This document shows, in pieces, positions 24,589 to 36,586 of a stretch of 48,615 nucleotides of DNA. Position 1 is the stretch's first letter. Every line of letters starts with the position of its first letter. A program made the translations under genes and the position numbers. This stretch comes from Candidatus Borkfalkia faecigallinarum. GTDB lineage: Bacteria; Bacillota; Clostridia; Christensenellales; Borkfalkiaceae. The notes under the pieces were generated by a model that saw only the letters and a program-made list of their open reading frames with translations, had not been told where the DNA came from and did no database searches. Where the stretch lies: contig DXFD01000060.1 in the NCBI GenBank assembly GCA_019114625.1, positions 1 through 48,615 of the forward strand, read 5' to 3'.

Positions 24589-24634
24589 TCTCTTTGCGCG
24601 GCACGCGCTGAAATCCACAGGGAAAGGTACTATC

Positions 24635-25165
24635 ATGTTGATGACAATGGCAGAAAGCCGCCTGCTGGCAGTCTCGCTCAGCGAGATCTTTGAGCCGTCC
24701 AGCATCATATTCCATCTGATCGCGCTCGTCATCCTGACGGTGGGCTTATACCTGCTGCTCTTCCGCCCGGTCAAGCGGATGATCAAGCAGCGGCAGGAGA
24801 AGATCCGCAAGATCGAAAAGGAGAATGCGGACCTCAACGAAGAAGTCAAAGAGATGAAGTCCGGCATCGAGCGCGTCCTCACCGATGCGAAGAAGGAGGC
24901 GGCCGCGATCCAGGAGAACGCGGTCAAGGTCGCCAATCAAAAGGCGGACGACATCGTTTCCTCCGCGCGCCGTCAGGCCAAAAATCTGGTCGAGCGCACG
25001 GAACAGGCGATGGAGGAAGAGTACCGCAAGCTGCAGGAGGACATCGAGGGGCAGATCGCCGACGTTTCGTTGGCGGTGGCGCAGAAGGTGCTCGCCCGCG
25101 AGATCACGCCCGAGGACGACAAAAAGCTGATCGAAGACTGCCTCGCGCAATGGAGCAAGGACTGA
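24635..25165 (+). CDS. atpF: ATP synthase subunit b
   Basis: N-terminal TM plus long helical domain; operon position. Confidence 0.93.
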   Translation: MLMTMAESRLLAVSLSEIFEPSSIIFHLIALVILTVGLYLLLFRPVKRMIKQRQEKIRKIEKENADLNEEVKEMKSGIERVLTDAKKEAAAIQENAVKVANQKADDIVSSARRQAKNLVERTEQAMEEEYRKLQEDIEGQIADVSLAVAQKVLAREITPEDDKKLIEDCLAQWSKD

Positions 25166-25169
25166 ATCT

Positions 25170-25388
25170 ATGGATAAGCAAAGAGCGGAGGCGAGGGTCG
25201 TCCTCGCCAGAGAGCCGGACACGGAGCTTTCGGAAAAGATCTCCGCGTTTTTGAGCGCCCACGGCTGCGCGGGCGCGCGGTACACGATCGACCCGGACAT
25301 CCTCGGCGGCATCGTCATCTATATCGGCGACAAGATTTTTGACGGCTCCGTGCGGAGCCGGCTGGAGAACATCAAGCAGTCGCTTTGA
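25170..25388 (+). CDS. atpH: Truncated ATP synthase delta subunit (C-terminal domain only, 72 aa)
   Basis: DPDILGGIVIYIGDKIFDGSVRSRLENIKQSL matches delta C-terminal signature; position between atpF and atpA. Confidence 0.85.
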   Translation: MDKQRAEARVVLAREPDTELSEKISAFLSAHGCAGARYTIDPDILGGIVIYIGDKIFDGSVRSRLENIKQSL

Positions 25389-25409
25389 TGTTCCGCGTAC
25401 AGGAGAAGT

Positions 25410-26963
25410 ATGATCGACGTCAATGCAATCGGAAAAGACCTGCTCGAAAAGCTGGATTCGGTGCGCAGCGTCCGCGACGAGCGCTCTTGCGGCAGGATCG
25501 TCTATGCGGGCGACGGCATCGTCCGCATCGCGGGCCTGAGCGATGTAAAATACAACGAACTTCTGGAGATCCGCGGCGGCTATCACGCGCTCGCGCTCAA
25601 CCTCGAAAAGACGTGCGTCGGCGCCGTCCTCCTCTCGGGGGAGGAAAAAGTCGGCTGCGGCGACCTCGTCTATTCGACGGGTGCGACGGTGCAGATGCGG
25701 GTGGGGGAAGAGCTGCTCGGCCGCGTCGTCGACCCGCTCGGCGACCCGCTCGACGGGCTCGCGGTGCTGACCGGGAACGAATTTCGCCCGGTCGAATTCC
25801 CGGCTCCCTCCATCATGGACCGCGCCAAAGTCAACAAACCGCTGCAGACGGGCATCCTCGCCATCGACAGCATGATCCCGATCGGCCGCGGCCAGCGCGA
25901 ACTGATCATCGGCGACCGGCAGACGGGCAAGACCGCCATCGCCGTCGACACCATCCTCAACCAGCGGGGGCAGGATGTCGTCTGCATCTATGTCGCCATC
26001 GGCCAGAAGGCGTCCTCGCTCGCCAAGACGGTCAACACCCTCCGCAACGAAGGGGCGATGGAATATACCTGCGTCGTCTCCTCCACGGCGGACGACCCCG
26101 TCCCGCTGCAATATTTGGCGCCGTACAGCGGCTGCGCCCTCGCCGAGTACTTCATGTACCAAGGGAAGGACGTGCTCATCGTCTATGACGACCTGTCCAA
26201 GCACGCCGTCGCCTACCGCACGATGAGCCTGCTGCTCAAGCGCCCCGCCGGCCGCGAGGCGTACCCCGGCGACGTATTCTATCTGCATTCCCGTCTGCTC
26301 GAGCGCGCGGCGAAGCTCAGCCCCGAAAAGGGCGGCGGCTCGATCACGGCGCTCCCGATCGTCGAGACGCTGGCGGGGGATATTTCCGCCTATATCCCGA
26401 CGAACGTCATCTCCATCACGGACGGGCAGATCTATCTCGAAAGCGAGCTGTTCAACAGCGGCGTGCGCCCGGCGGTCAACGTCGGCCTGTCCGTGTCCCG
26501 CGTGGGCGGCAGCGCGCAGCGCGCGGCCATCCGCCAGATCTCCGGCCAGCTGCGCGTCAACCTCGCCCAGTACCGCGAGCTCGCGATCTTCATGCAGTTC
26601 GGTTCCGACCTCGACGCCGCGACGGCCAAGACGCTCAGCCGCGGCGCGAAGATGACGGACGCCCTCAAACAGCGGCAGTACCGCAACTATTCGGTGCGGG
26701 ACATGGTCATCCTCCTCACCGTCTCGCAGAGCGAGCTCGTCGACAAAGTCCCCGAGCGGCGCATGACCGCCTTTATCGAGGGGCTGCCCGACTATATCCG
26801 CGTCAACCACGCGCAGCTGCTCGAAGAGCTGGACCCGGACAGCAAGCTGACGGACGAGATGCGCGGGAAGATCCTCGCGGCGGCCGCCGAGTACGTCGAC
26901 TGTTCGGTCGGCGCGGCGGAGAGCGCGGCGTCCGAGCCCGCCGCACAGACGGAGGCGGGCTGA
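25410..26963 (+). CDS. atpA: ATP synthase subunit alpha
   Basis: [18 protein letters not shown]; full-length 517 aa. Confidence 0.98.
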   Translation: MIDVNAIGKDLLEKLDSVRSVRDERSCGRIVYAGDGIVRIAGLSDVKYNELLEIRGGYHALALNLEKTCVGAVLLSGEEKVGCGDLVYSTGATVQMRVGEELLGRVVDPLGDPLDGLAVLTGNEFRPVEFPAPSIMDRAKVNKPLQTGILAIDSMIPIGRGQRELIIGDRQTGKTAIAVDTILNQRGQDVVCIYVAIGQKASSLAKTVNTLRNEGAMEYTCVVSSTADDPVPLQYLAPYSGCALAEYFMYQGKDVLIVYDDLSKHAVAYRTMSLLLKRPAGREAYPGDVFYLHSRLLERAAKLSPEKGGGSITALPIVETLAGDISAYIPTNVISITDGQIYLESELFNSGVRPAVNVGLSVSRVGGSAQRAAIRQISGQLRVNLAQYRELAIFMQFGSDLDAATAKTLSRGAKMTDALKQRQYRNYSVRDMVILLTVSQSELVDKVPERRMTAFIEGLPDYIRVNHAQLLEELDPDSKLTDEMRGKILAAAAEYVDCSVGAAESAASEPAAQTEAG

Positions 26964-26964
26964 T

Positions 26965-29245
<2,281 letters not shown>

Positions 29246-29267
29246 CCCGTTCGGGCAGGAGGGCGCC

Positions 29268-29684
29268 GTGCGTACATTCTTTCTCGAGATCATCACCCCG
29301 GAAAAGACCTTTTTCCGCTGCGAAGTGGAGAGCATCCATATCCCGTCGGTCGGCGGCAGCTGTACCGTCATGGCGGGCCACCAGCCCATGGTGTTCGCCG
29401 TCGAGCCGGGGACGATCCGCATCACGGCGGACGGTAAGACGCGCGAAGCGTTCATGAGCGAGGGCTTTATCGAGGTCCGCCCCGACGAGACGATTGCCTT
29501 TTCGCAGGCGGTCGAGTGGCCGGAGGACATCAACGAGCGCCGCGCCGTCGACGCGAAGGAACGGGCGGAGGAGCAGCTGCGCCGCAACCGCAGCGCCGCG
29601 GAGTACCGCCTCAACCGCGTCGCGCTCGCGCGCGCGTTTGCCCGCCTGAAGGTCAAGCATCACAACTATATGTCCGGGAACTGA
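29268..29684 (+). CDS. atpC: ATP synthase subunit epsilon
   Basis: RTFFLEIITPEKTFFRCEVESIHIPSVGGSCTVMAGHQPMVFAVEPGTIRI. Confidence 0.95.
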   Translation: MRTFFLEIITPEKTFFRCEVESIHIPSVGGSCTVMAGHQPMVFAVEPGTIRITADGKTREAFMSEGFIEVRPDETIAFSQAVEWPEDINERRAVDAKERAEEQLRRNRSAAEYRLNRVALARAFARLKVKHHNYMSGN

Positions 29685-29897
29685 CGCAAAGGCGGGGCCG
29701 TTCGGCTCCGCCTTTCGCTTTGGCTCCGTGCTTTTGACAGAGATTCGTGTTTTGATAGGGCTCCGCCCTTCGATTCGGCTTGGATGCAACTTCGCGCAGG
29801 GCGGTGCCGCGCCCGTGCGGACCGCCCGCGCGGGAATGCCGCTTTCGCCGCTTCCGCGCGGAATAGCCGCAGGGCGGCGGATTTGCGGGCGAATGAT

Positions 29898-29926
29898 TTG
29901 ACAAAACGCCCGTTCCGCTTTATAAT
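29898..29926 (+). promoter_or_regulatory. Consensus promoter TTGACA-N17-TATAAT
   Basis: Read directly. Confidence 0.85.
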
Positions 29927-29974
29927 AGTATCATACCCATTTTCATTTTTAGCGTATATAAAGGAGATTCGGCA

Positions 29975-32203
29975 ATGATCAAACTCATCCGCGGCGGCTG
30001 CTATTACATGGGCGGCGCGCTCGTCAAAGAAAGCCAGTCGTTCCTGACGGCTGACCAGAAGGCTGCGGCCCGCAAGGGGACGATGGCCTACCGCATCCTG
30101 CACGCGCACAACCGCGGGACGGAAGAGGACCTCAAACTCAAATTTGACGCGATCGCCTCGCACGACATCACCTACGTCGGTATCATCCAGACGGCGAAGG
30201 CGAGCGGGCTGAAGGAGTTCCCGCTCTCGTACACGCTCACAAACTGCCACAATTCGCTTTGCGCGGTCGGCGGCACCATCAACGAGGACGACCATGTGTT
30301 CGGCCTTTCCGCCGCCAAAAAATACGGAGCCAACTTCGTTCCGCCGCACATCGCGGTCATCCATCAATACATGCGCGAGGTCGAGGCGCGCGTCGGCCGC
30401 ATGATCCTCGGCAGCGACTCGCATACCCGCTACGGCGCGCTCGGCACGCTGGCGGTCGGCGAGGGCGGCCCGGAGCTGGTCAAGCAGATCCTCAATAAGA
30501 CGTACGACATCAAGCGCCCGGAGACGGTCGCCGTCTACCTGCGCGGCAACCTGAAAAAGGGCGTCGGCCCGCAGGACGTCGCCATCGCCCTGTGCGGCGC
30601 CGTGTTCAAGAACGGCTTTGTCAAGAACAAGATCCTCGAATTTGTCGGGCCCGGCATCAAGAACCTCTCCATGGACTACCGCAACGGCATCGACGTGATG
30701 ACCACGGAGACCGCCTGCCTTTCCTCCATCTGGGAGACGGACGAAAAGACGCGCGAATATTACAAGACCCACGGCCGCGAGCAGGATTATCGGGAACTGC
30801 ATCCCGACGAGCCCGCCTACTACGACTGCGGCATCACGGTCAACCTCAGTTCCATCGAGCCGATGATCGCGCTTCCCTTCCACCCGAGCAACGCGTTCAC
30901 GATCCGCGAACTGCTGGCGCACCCGCAGGAGATCCTCGCCGAAGTCGAGGCGGCGGGCCGCAAGCTGCGCGGCGACGACAAGTTCACGCTGACGGACAAG
31001 ATCCGCGACGGCGCGCTGTACGTCGACCAGGGCGTGATCGCGGGCTGCGCGGGCGGTATGTACGAGAATATCGCCGAGGCGTATGAGATCCTGAAGGGCG
31101 GTTCCACGGGCGCGGGCGAGTTCTCTCTCAACGTCTATCCGTCCAGCCAGCCCGTCTACAAGGCGCTCGTCGACAACGGCTATATCGGCGGCCTCATGGA
31201 TGCGGGCGTCGTCGTCAAGACGGCGTTCTGCGGCCCTTGCTTCGGCGCGGGCGACGTCCCCGCCAACAACGGCCTGTCCATCCGCCACACCACCCGCAAC
31301 TTCGAGAGCCGCGAGGGCAGCAAGCCCGCGCAGGGCCAGCTCGCGTCGGTCGCCCTGATGGACGCGCGCTCGATCGCGGCGACGGCCGCCAACGGCGGCA
31401 GGCTGACGCCCGCGACCGAAGTCGAATACACCAAAAAGATCAAAAAATACTTCTTCGACGGGGAGATCTACCGCAAGCGCGTCTATCACGGTGCGGGCGA
31501 CGCGCACCCCGACGCGGAGCTCAAATACGGCCCGAACATCGCGGACTGGCCGGAGATGATCCCGCTCGGGCAGAACGTGCTGATCAAGGCGGTCAGCGTC
31601 ATCACCGATCCCGTCACGACCACGGACGAGCTCATCCCCTCGGGCGAGACTTCGTCCTATCGCTCCAACCCGATGAAGCTGGCGGAATTTGCGCTCTCGC
31701 GCAAGGATCCCGGCTACGTCGGCAGGGCGAAAGCGGTCAAGGCGGATGAGGACGCGCGCCGCGCGACGGGCGAACTCCCGGAAAGCGTCCTGCGCGAAGT
31801 CGAGCCGCTGCATATCCGCCGGGAGGGCACGATCTACGGCAGCTGCGTCGTGGCGGTCAAGCCGGGCGACGGTTCCGCGCGCGAGCAGGCGGCGTCCTGC
31901 CAGCGCGTGTTGGGCGGCATCGCCAACATCGCGGAGGAATACGCGACCAAGCGCTATCGCAGCAACCTGATCAACTGGGGCATGCTGCCCTTCACGGCGA
32001 AGAAGCTGCGCCTCTCCCTCGGCGACTACATCTACGTCGAGGACATCGCGAAATACGTCGCGGAGGGCGCGGAGAGCGTCCCCGCCAAGCTGCTCAGCGG
32101 CAAGAGCGTCAAGGAGATCACGCTCCAACTCGGTTCGCTGACGCCGGGCGAGCGCAGCATCATCCTCAAGGGCTGCCTCATCAATTTCAACGCCGCGAAA
32201 TAA
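29975..32203 (+). CDS. Aconitase-family hydratase (YbhJ-like)
   Basis: 742 aa; GSDSHTRYGALGTLAVGEGGPELVKQ, CGPCFGAGDVP. Confidence 0.9.
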   Translation: MIKLIRGGCYYMGGALVKESQSFLTADQKAAARKGTMAYRILHAHNRGTEEDLKLKFDAIASHDITYVGIIQTAKASGLKEFPLSYTLTNCHNSLCAVGGTINEDDHVFGLSAAKKYGANFVPPHIAVIHQYMREVEARVGRMILGSDSHTRYGALGTLAVGEGGPELVKQILNKTYDIKRPETVAVYLRGNLKKGVGPQDVAIALCGAVFKNGFVKNKILEFVGPGIKNLSMDYRNGIDVMTTETACLSSIWETDEKTREYYKTHGREQDYRELHPDEPAYYDCGITVNLSSIEPMIALPFHPSNAFTIRELLAHPQEILAEVEAAGRKLRGDDKFTLTDKIRDGALYVDQGVIAGCAGGMYENIAEAYEILKGGSTGAGEFSLNVYPSSQPVYKALVDNGYIGGLMDAGVVVKTAFCGPCFGAGDVPANNGLSIRHTTRNFESREGSKPAQGQLASVALMDARSIAATAANGGRLTPATEVEYTKKIKKYFFDGEIYRKRVYHGAGDAHPDAELKYGPNIADWPEMIPLGQNVLIKAVSVITDPVTTTDELIPSGETSSYRSNPMKLAEFALSRKDPGYVGRAKAVKADEDARRATGELPESVLREVEPLHIRREGTIYGSCVVAVKPGDGSAREQAASCQRVLGGIANIAEEYATKRYRSNLINWGMLPFTAKKLRLSLGDYIYVEDIAKYVAEGAESVPAKLLSGKSVKEITLQLGSLTPGERSIILKGCLINFNAAK

Positions 32204-32211
32204 CGGCACGG

Positions 32212-32246
32212 AAAGAAAAGAACGCCTCTTCGGGCGTTTCTTTTCA
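32212..32246 (+). terminator. Terminator hairpin after hydratase
   Basis: gaaaagaacgcc-tcttc-gggcgtttcttttc. Confidence 0.6.
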
Positions 32247-32278
32247 TATACGGTCTGCAACGAAAGGAGGAGGGGACC

Positions 32279-33127
32279 ATGCTCTCGCTGAAAGAGTATA
32301 AAGAGATCATCGACCTGAACTATCGGCCGCGCCCCGCCGCGGAACTGACCGAGGAGGAGAAGAGCGTCATCTGCGACGAGATGCTCGGCGTCCTTTTGGA
32401 AGAGCGCAACGAGATCGCCGCCTTCAGCTATCCCTACCGGGTCAAGCGCGACCTGATCTGGGGGTATCTGAACGAGCGGATGCCGAACCCGGTCTCCTCC
32501 CGTTTTTTGGAGATCCAGGACAAGCTGTTCCGCGCCGAGAGCGTCGAGCGGGGCGTCGTGGACGTCTCTTCCCTCGATTACAGGGAGGGCATCGCGCTCT
32601 GGCAGGGCGACATCACCCGCCTGAACGCGGACGCGATCGTCAACGCGGCCAACAACTCGCTGCTCGGCTGCTTCATCCCGCACCACAAGTGCATCGACAA
32701 CGTCATCCATTCCCGCGCCGGCGTGCAGGTGCGGCTGGACTGCTCGAAGATCATGGGCGCGCAGGGGGAGGCGGAACCCTCCGGCTGCGCGAAGATCACC
32801 CTCGCCTATAACCTGCCCTCCAAATACATTCTGCACACGGTCGGGCCGATGGTGGGGGTGCGCGTGACGGACGAGGACCGCCGCGTGCTGCGCAACTGCT
32901 ACATTTCCTGCCTCAACCTCGCGCGGGAGATGGGGCTGCACACCGTCGCCTTCTGCTGCATCTCGACGGGCATCTTCGGTTTTCCCGGGGACGAAGCCGC
33001 GGCGATCGCCGTCGGCGCCGTCAAGGGCTGGCTGCTCGAGGCGGGCGGCTGCGATATGCGGGTGGTGTTCGACGTATATCTGGACAGAGATCTCGCGATC
33101 TACCGCGACGTGCTGACGAACACCTGA
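32279..33127 (+). CDS. Protein-ADP-ribose hydrolase, zinc-dependent macrodomain type
   Basis: DAIVNAANNSLLGCFIPHHKCIDNVIHSRAGVQVRLDC (putative Zn-binding Cys/His), CISTGIFGFPGDEAA. Confidence 0.93.
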   Translation: MLSLKEYKEIIDLNYRPRPAAELTEEEKSVICDEMLGVLLEERNEIAAFSYPYRVKRDLIWGYLNERMPNPVSSRFLEIQDKLFRAESVERGVVDVSSLDYREGIALWQGDITRLNADAIVNAANNSLLGCFIPHHKCIDNVIHSRAGVQVRLDCSKIMGAQGEAEPSGCAKITLAYNLPSKYILHTVGPMVGVRVTDEDRRVLRNCYISCLNLAREMGLHTVAFCCISTGIFGFPGDEAAAIAVGAVKGWLLEAGGCDMRVVFDVYLDRDLAIYRDVLTNT

Positions 33128-33340
33128 CGGCCCCGCCGCAGGGCGGGGCGCAGCCGCGGCAGGTTCGGAAGGACGCGCACGGGCGGGCGGTGCGGAAAGG
33201 CTCCCGCCGCGACGGCGGGCGGACGGGCGGGCGAAAAGGCCTCCCGCTCATAACTTTCGGCGATGAGCACGGCCGCGCACAGACAGACGGCAATGGCGGC
33301 AAACAGTACGATCTTGCGGAACATACCCATATTTTGCCGC

Positions 33341-33370
33341 GTTTGCATAGAACTATGCGTGACATAATCC
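33341..33370 (+). repeat. Dispersed 30-bp motif, copy C
   Basis: GTTTGCATAGAACTATGCGTGACATAATCC. Confidence 0.7.
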
Positions 33371-33452
33371 GTCGATAAACGGGGATATGGAAACCGCGCC
33401 GCAACTCGCTCCGTATCTCGCTTCGGCGCGCGATTTTTCTGCGCGCGTTCGC

Positions 33453-33481
33453 TTGCTTTTTGCCGAAAAAAAGATTATAAT
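33453..33481 (+). promoter_or_regulatory. Promoter TTGCTT-N17-TATAAT
   Basis: Read directly. Confidence 0.7.
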
Positions 33482-33487
33482 CGATGG

Positions 33488-33596
33488 CAGAAATTCAACA
33501 GACCTGAATCGGAGGGTCCGCCCGACGGTAAAGGACGACATACGGCCGCCGCGCGGCCTTTGCCTCCTTTTGCCGTGGGCATCGGGAGGTTTTTTT
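33488..33596 (+). promoter_or_regulatory. Structured 5' leader / candidate cis-regulatory RNA; terminator-like hairpin sequesters SD
   Basis: GGCCGC-CGC-GCGGCC; CCTCC-ttt-TGCC-GTG-GGCA-tcg-GGAGG-TTTTTTT-ATG. Confidence 0.55.
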
Positions 33597-33845
33597 ATGT
33601 CGGAAAACAGAGTAGCTGTCGTCAGCGTGATCGTCGAGAACACGGAACACACGGATCGGCTGAACGAGGTCCTGCACGAATACGGGCGGTATATCATCGG
33701 CCGTATGGGGATCCCGTACCGCGCGAAGGACATCTCCGTGCTTTCCGTCGTAATGGACGCCCCGCAGGAAGCGATCAATGCGCTGACCGGCAAGTTGGGC
33801 ATGATCGAGGGCGTCAGCGCCAAGACGCTCTTTTCCAAATTCTGA
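33597..33845 (+). CDS. TM1266-family putative iron-only hydrogenase system regulator
   Basis: VIVENTEHTDRLNEVLHEYGRYIIGRMGIPYRAKDISVLSVVMDAPQEAINALTGKLGMIEGVSAKTLFSK. Confidence 0.88.
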   Translation: MSENRVAVVSVIVENTEHTDRLNEVLHEYGRYIIGRMGIPYRAKDISVLSVVMDAPQEAINALTGKLGMIEGVSAKTLFSKF

Positions 33846-33880
33846 TCGGCCTGGCGAAAAATCATAAGGAGCAATAGGTT

Positions 33881-34942
33881 ATGAAAAAGTTTTTTGCGAT
33901 CGCGCTTTCCGCGCTGCTTTTTGTATTCGGCGCCGCGTTTTTTGCCGCGTGCGAACCGTCGGATCCGGGTGACGACGGCAAAGGTCCGTCCGGCACGCCG
34001 GGCGAGCAGGTCGTCGCCGACGTCTATGCGCCGGACGGCGCGCCCGCGCTCGCGCTCGCGCAGCTGATGGCCGAGGATGCGCAGTTCGGCGGCAAGGTCA
34101 CCTATCACGTCGTGCCCGCGACCACCATCCAGACGTATGTCACGGGCGAGGAGCCGCAGGCGGAACTCTGTATCCTGCCCGTCAACGCGGCGGCACAGCT
34201 GCTCGGCAAGGGCGACGTCTATCGGATGCTCGGCACCGTCACGCACGGCAACTTGTATGTGCTCGCGTCTGCCGCGCAGGAGAGCCTGACCGCCTCCAAC
34301 ATCGCGGAACTTCTGAAGGGCTCGAAGATCGGGTGCCTGCAGCTGAACAATTTCGTCGGCTACGCGCTGCGCATCGTCCTCGATCGATACGGCGTCGACT
34401 ATGAGATCCGCGAAAACAAAGAGGAAGAAAATACCTCGGACAAGGCGTATATCTACGAAGTCACGGCAACCGAGATCACGCCCGCCGCGTCCTACGATTA
34501 CATGATCGCGGCGGAACCCGCCGTTTCCACAAAGGTCGCCAAGACGGAGGGCAAGCTGCAGGTGAAGGGCGATCTGCAGGAACTGTACGGGGAAAACGGC
34601 TATCCCCAGGCGGTCCTCGTCGCGAAGGCGGACTTCATTGCGGAGAACGGGAAGTTCATCGCCGATTTCACGCAGGCGGTCGCGGAAAATGCCGAATGGC
34701 TCCTGGCGGATACCACGCAAGCCTCGGTGGTGATGCAGGCCGTCGCGGATCACCTGCCCGACGGCGCGACGCCCTCGTTTACGGCGGACAATCTCACCAA
34801 AGAAGTCATCGCAAATTGCGCGGTGCGTTTTGACGCCGCCGCGAGCTGTAAAGAGCGCGTCAACACCTTCCTCGCCGAACTTTCCGATCTGCTCGGCAAG
34901 ACGTTTTCGGCGGCGGATGCTTTCTACTATATCGCAGAATAA
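33881..34942 (+). CDS. ABC transporter substrate-binding lipoprotein (NMT1/SsuA-like)
   Basis: Signal peptide with AAC lipobox; periplasmic-binding fold sequence. Confidence 0.85.
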   Translation: MKKFFAIALSALLFVFGAAFFAACEPSDPGDDGKGPSGTPGEQVVADVYAPDGAPALALAQLMAEDAQFGGKVTYHVVPATTIQTYVTGEEPQAELCILPVNAAAQLLGKGDVYRMLGTVTHGNLYVLASAAQESLTASNIAELLKGSKIGCLQLNNFVGYALRIVLDRYGVDYEIRENKEEENTSDKAYIYEVTATEITPAASYDYMIAAEPAVSTKVAKTEGKLQVKGDLQELYGENGYPQAVLVAKADFIAENGKFIADFTQAVAENAEWLLADTTQASVVMQAVADHLPDGATPSFTADNLTKEVIANCAVRFDAAASCKERVNTFLAELSDLLGKTFSAADAFYYIAE

Positions 34943-34966
34943 TATATCGCAGAATAGGGATCGTCT

Positions 34967-35755
34967 ATGAACGGGAAGAGAGCGGCCGGCAGAAAACTGA
35001 ATATCCTTTTTTCCGTCGCCGCCGTCCTCGTCATGTGGGGCGTATGGCTGATCGCGCATGCGGTCGTGCAAAACGAATATATCATCCCGTCGTTTGCGGA
35101 TACGCTGCGATCGATGCGAGAGGTCCTGTCGGATGCTTATTTCTGGACGTCGTACGGGTACACGATGCTCCGCGCCGTGGAGGGGTGGGCGATCGCGTTT
35201 GTCTGCGCCGTTCTCTTTTCGGCGCTGGCGGCCGTCAGCGATGCCTGCCGCCGCTTTTTCGATCCGTTCGTCAGCGTGTTCCGCACCGTCCCCACGATGG
35301 CGATCACGCTCATGCTTCTCATATGGACCTCGCCGCGCGTCGCTCCCGTCATCGTCACGTTCCTGATGCTTTTCCCGATCTCCTATGCGCAGCTGACCGC
35401 CGCTTACCGCTCCGTCGACCCGAAGCTCATCGAAATGGCGCAGGTCTATCGCGTGCGCGCGCGGGAGCGTATCCTGCGCATCTATATCCCGCAGATGCTC
35501 CCGTCGCTTTTTTCGCAGGCGGGTCCGAATTTATCCCTTTCCGTCAAAGTCGCCGTATCGGCAGAGGTGCTCTCGTTTACCTTTCAGTCCGTGGGCGGCA
35601 TCCTGCAGCAGGCGTCCGTCTATACCGATATGCCGCAGCTGTTTGCCGTCACCATCCTCATGCTGATCACCGGCGGCGTCTTGGAGTTCGCGCTCGGCAG
35701 CCTGCTCCGCATCACCGACCGCTGGACGCGCGGGCGCGGGAAGGAGGGCGCATGA
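34967..35755 (+). CDS. ABC transporter permease (SsuC/TauC-like)
   Basis: VFRTVPTMAITLMLLIWTSPRVAPVIVTFLMLFPISYAQL. Confidence 0.93.
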   Translation: MNGKRAAGRKLNILFSVAAVLVMWGVWLIAHAVVQNEYIIPSFADTLRSMREVLSDAYFWTSYGYTMLRAVEGWAIAFVCAVLFSALAAVSDACRRFFDPFVSVFRTVPTMAITLMLLIWTSPRVAPVIVTFLMLFPISYAQLTAAYRSVDPKLIEMAQVYRVRARERILRIYIPQMLPSLFSQAGPNLSLSVKVAVSAEVLSFTFQSVGGILQQASVYTDMPQLFAVTILMLITGGVLEFALGSLLRITDRWTRGRGKEGA

Positions 35756-36429
35756 TCGAACTTCGCAACGTCACCCAAAAATACGGCGCGCTCACCGTCT
35801 ATGAAAACTTTTCTCTCTCGCTGGAGGAGGGGAAGATCGCCTGCATCCTCGGCACGAGCGGCTGCGGCAAGACGACGCTGCTGAATATGCTCGCGGGGCT
35901 GGTGCCCTTTTCGGGCGCGATCGTGCCGATGCAGCCGTGTTCGTACATTTTCCAGCAGCCCCGCCTCGTCCCCAACCTCACGGTGGAGGGGAATCTGCGC
36001 CTCGTCTGTCGGGACGCGGCGCGCATCCGGGACATGCTCGGGCGCGTCGGGCTTGCCGACAAGGCGAAGGCGTATCCGGTCGAACTCTCGGGCGGGCAGG
36101 CGCAGCGCGTCTCGATCGCGCGCGCGTTTCTGCACCCGTCCTCCCTCCTCCTGATGGACGAGCCGTTCTCCTCCCTCGACACCGCGCTGAAGATCCGCCT
36201 GATGCGCCTTTTTGCGGAGATCTGGCGGGAGGAGCGCCGCACCGTCCTCTTCGTCACGCACGACGTGGAGGAGGCGTATATGCTCGCGCACCGCGCGCTC
36301 GTCCTGCGCGGCGGAAAGATCGCGGCGGACATTGACTGCGGCGGCGGCGATCTCCCGCGCCGCTACGGGGAGGGCTCCGCCGTCAAGGACGCGCTCCTGG
36401 CCGCATTGTTTGCGGGCGAGGGGGAATGA
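35752..36429 (+). CDS. ABC transporter ATP-binding protein (SsuB/TauB-like)
   Basis: GTSGCGKTTLLNMLAGL, LSGGQAQRVSIARAFLHPSSLLLMDEPFSSLD; ATGA overlap with permease. Confidence 0.95.
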   Translation: MIELRNVTQKYGALTVYENFSLSLEEGKIACILGTSGCGKTTLLNMLAGLVPFSGAIVPMQPCSYIFQQPRLVPNLTVEGNLRLVCRDAARIRDMLGRVGLADKAKAYPVELSGGQAQRVSIARAFLHPSSLLLMDEPFSSLDTALKIRLMRLFAEIWREERRTVLFVTHDVEEAYMLAHRALVLRGGKIAADIDCGGGDLPRRYGEGSAVKDALLAALFAGEGE

Positions 36430-36586
36430 CGCGGGAGAAAAGCGGCCGCGCGCGGAGCCTGCGGCGTGTCTCGGGGCGCCGCCGGGTGCGAAAGTCGGCG
36501 GCGGGTACGGGAATGATGGCGCCGCCGGGCGCATATACTGAAAGCAAAGACGTGCGGGCGGCTTCGTCCGCATTTTTTTGCGGGCG

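Noticed and set aside
29666-32941. 1091-aa minus-strand ORF opposite hydratase/macrodomain
   Set aside because: Same antisense artefact; spans two clear sense genes and their intergenic terminator.
33100-33348. 82-aa minus-strand ORF with hydrophobic start (MFRKIVLFAAIAVCLCAAVLIAES)
   Set aside because: Possible small membrane protein, but no convincing SD, Pro/Arg-rich remainder and overlap with the macrodomain 3' end; left uncalled.
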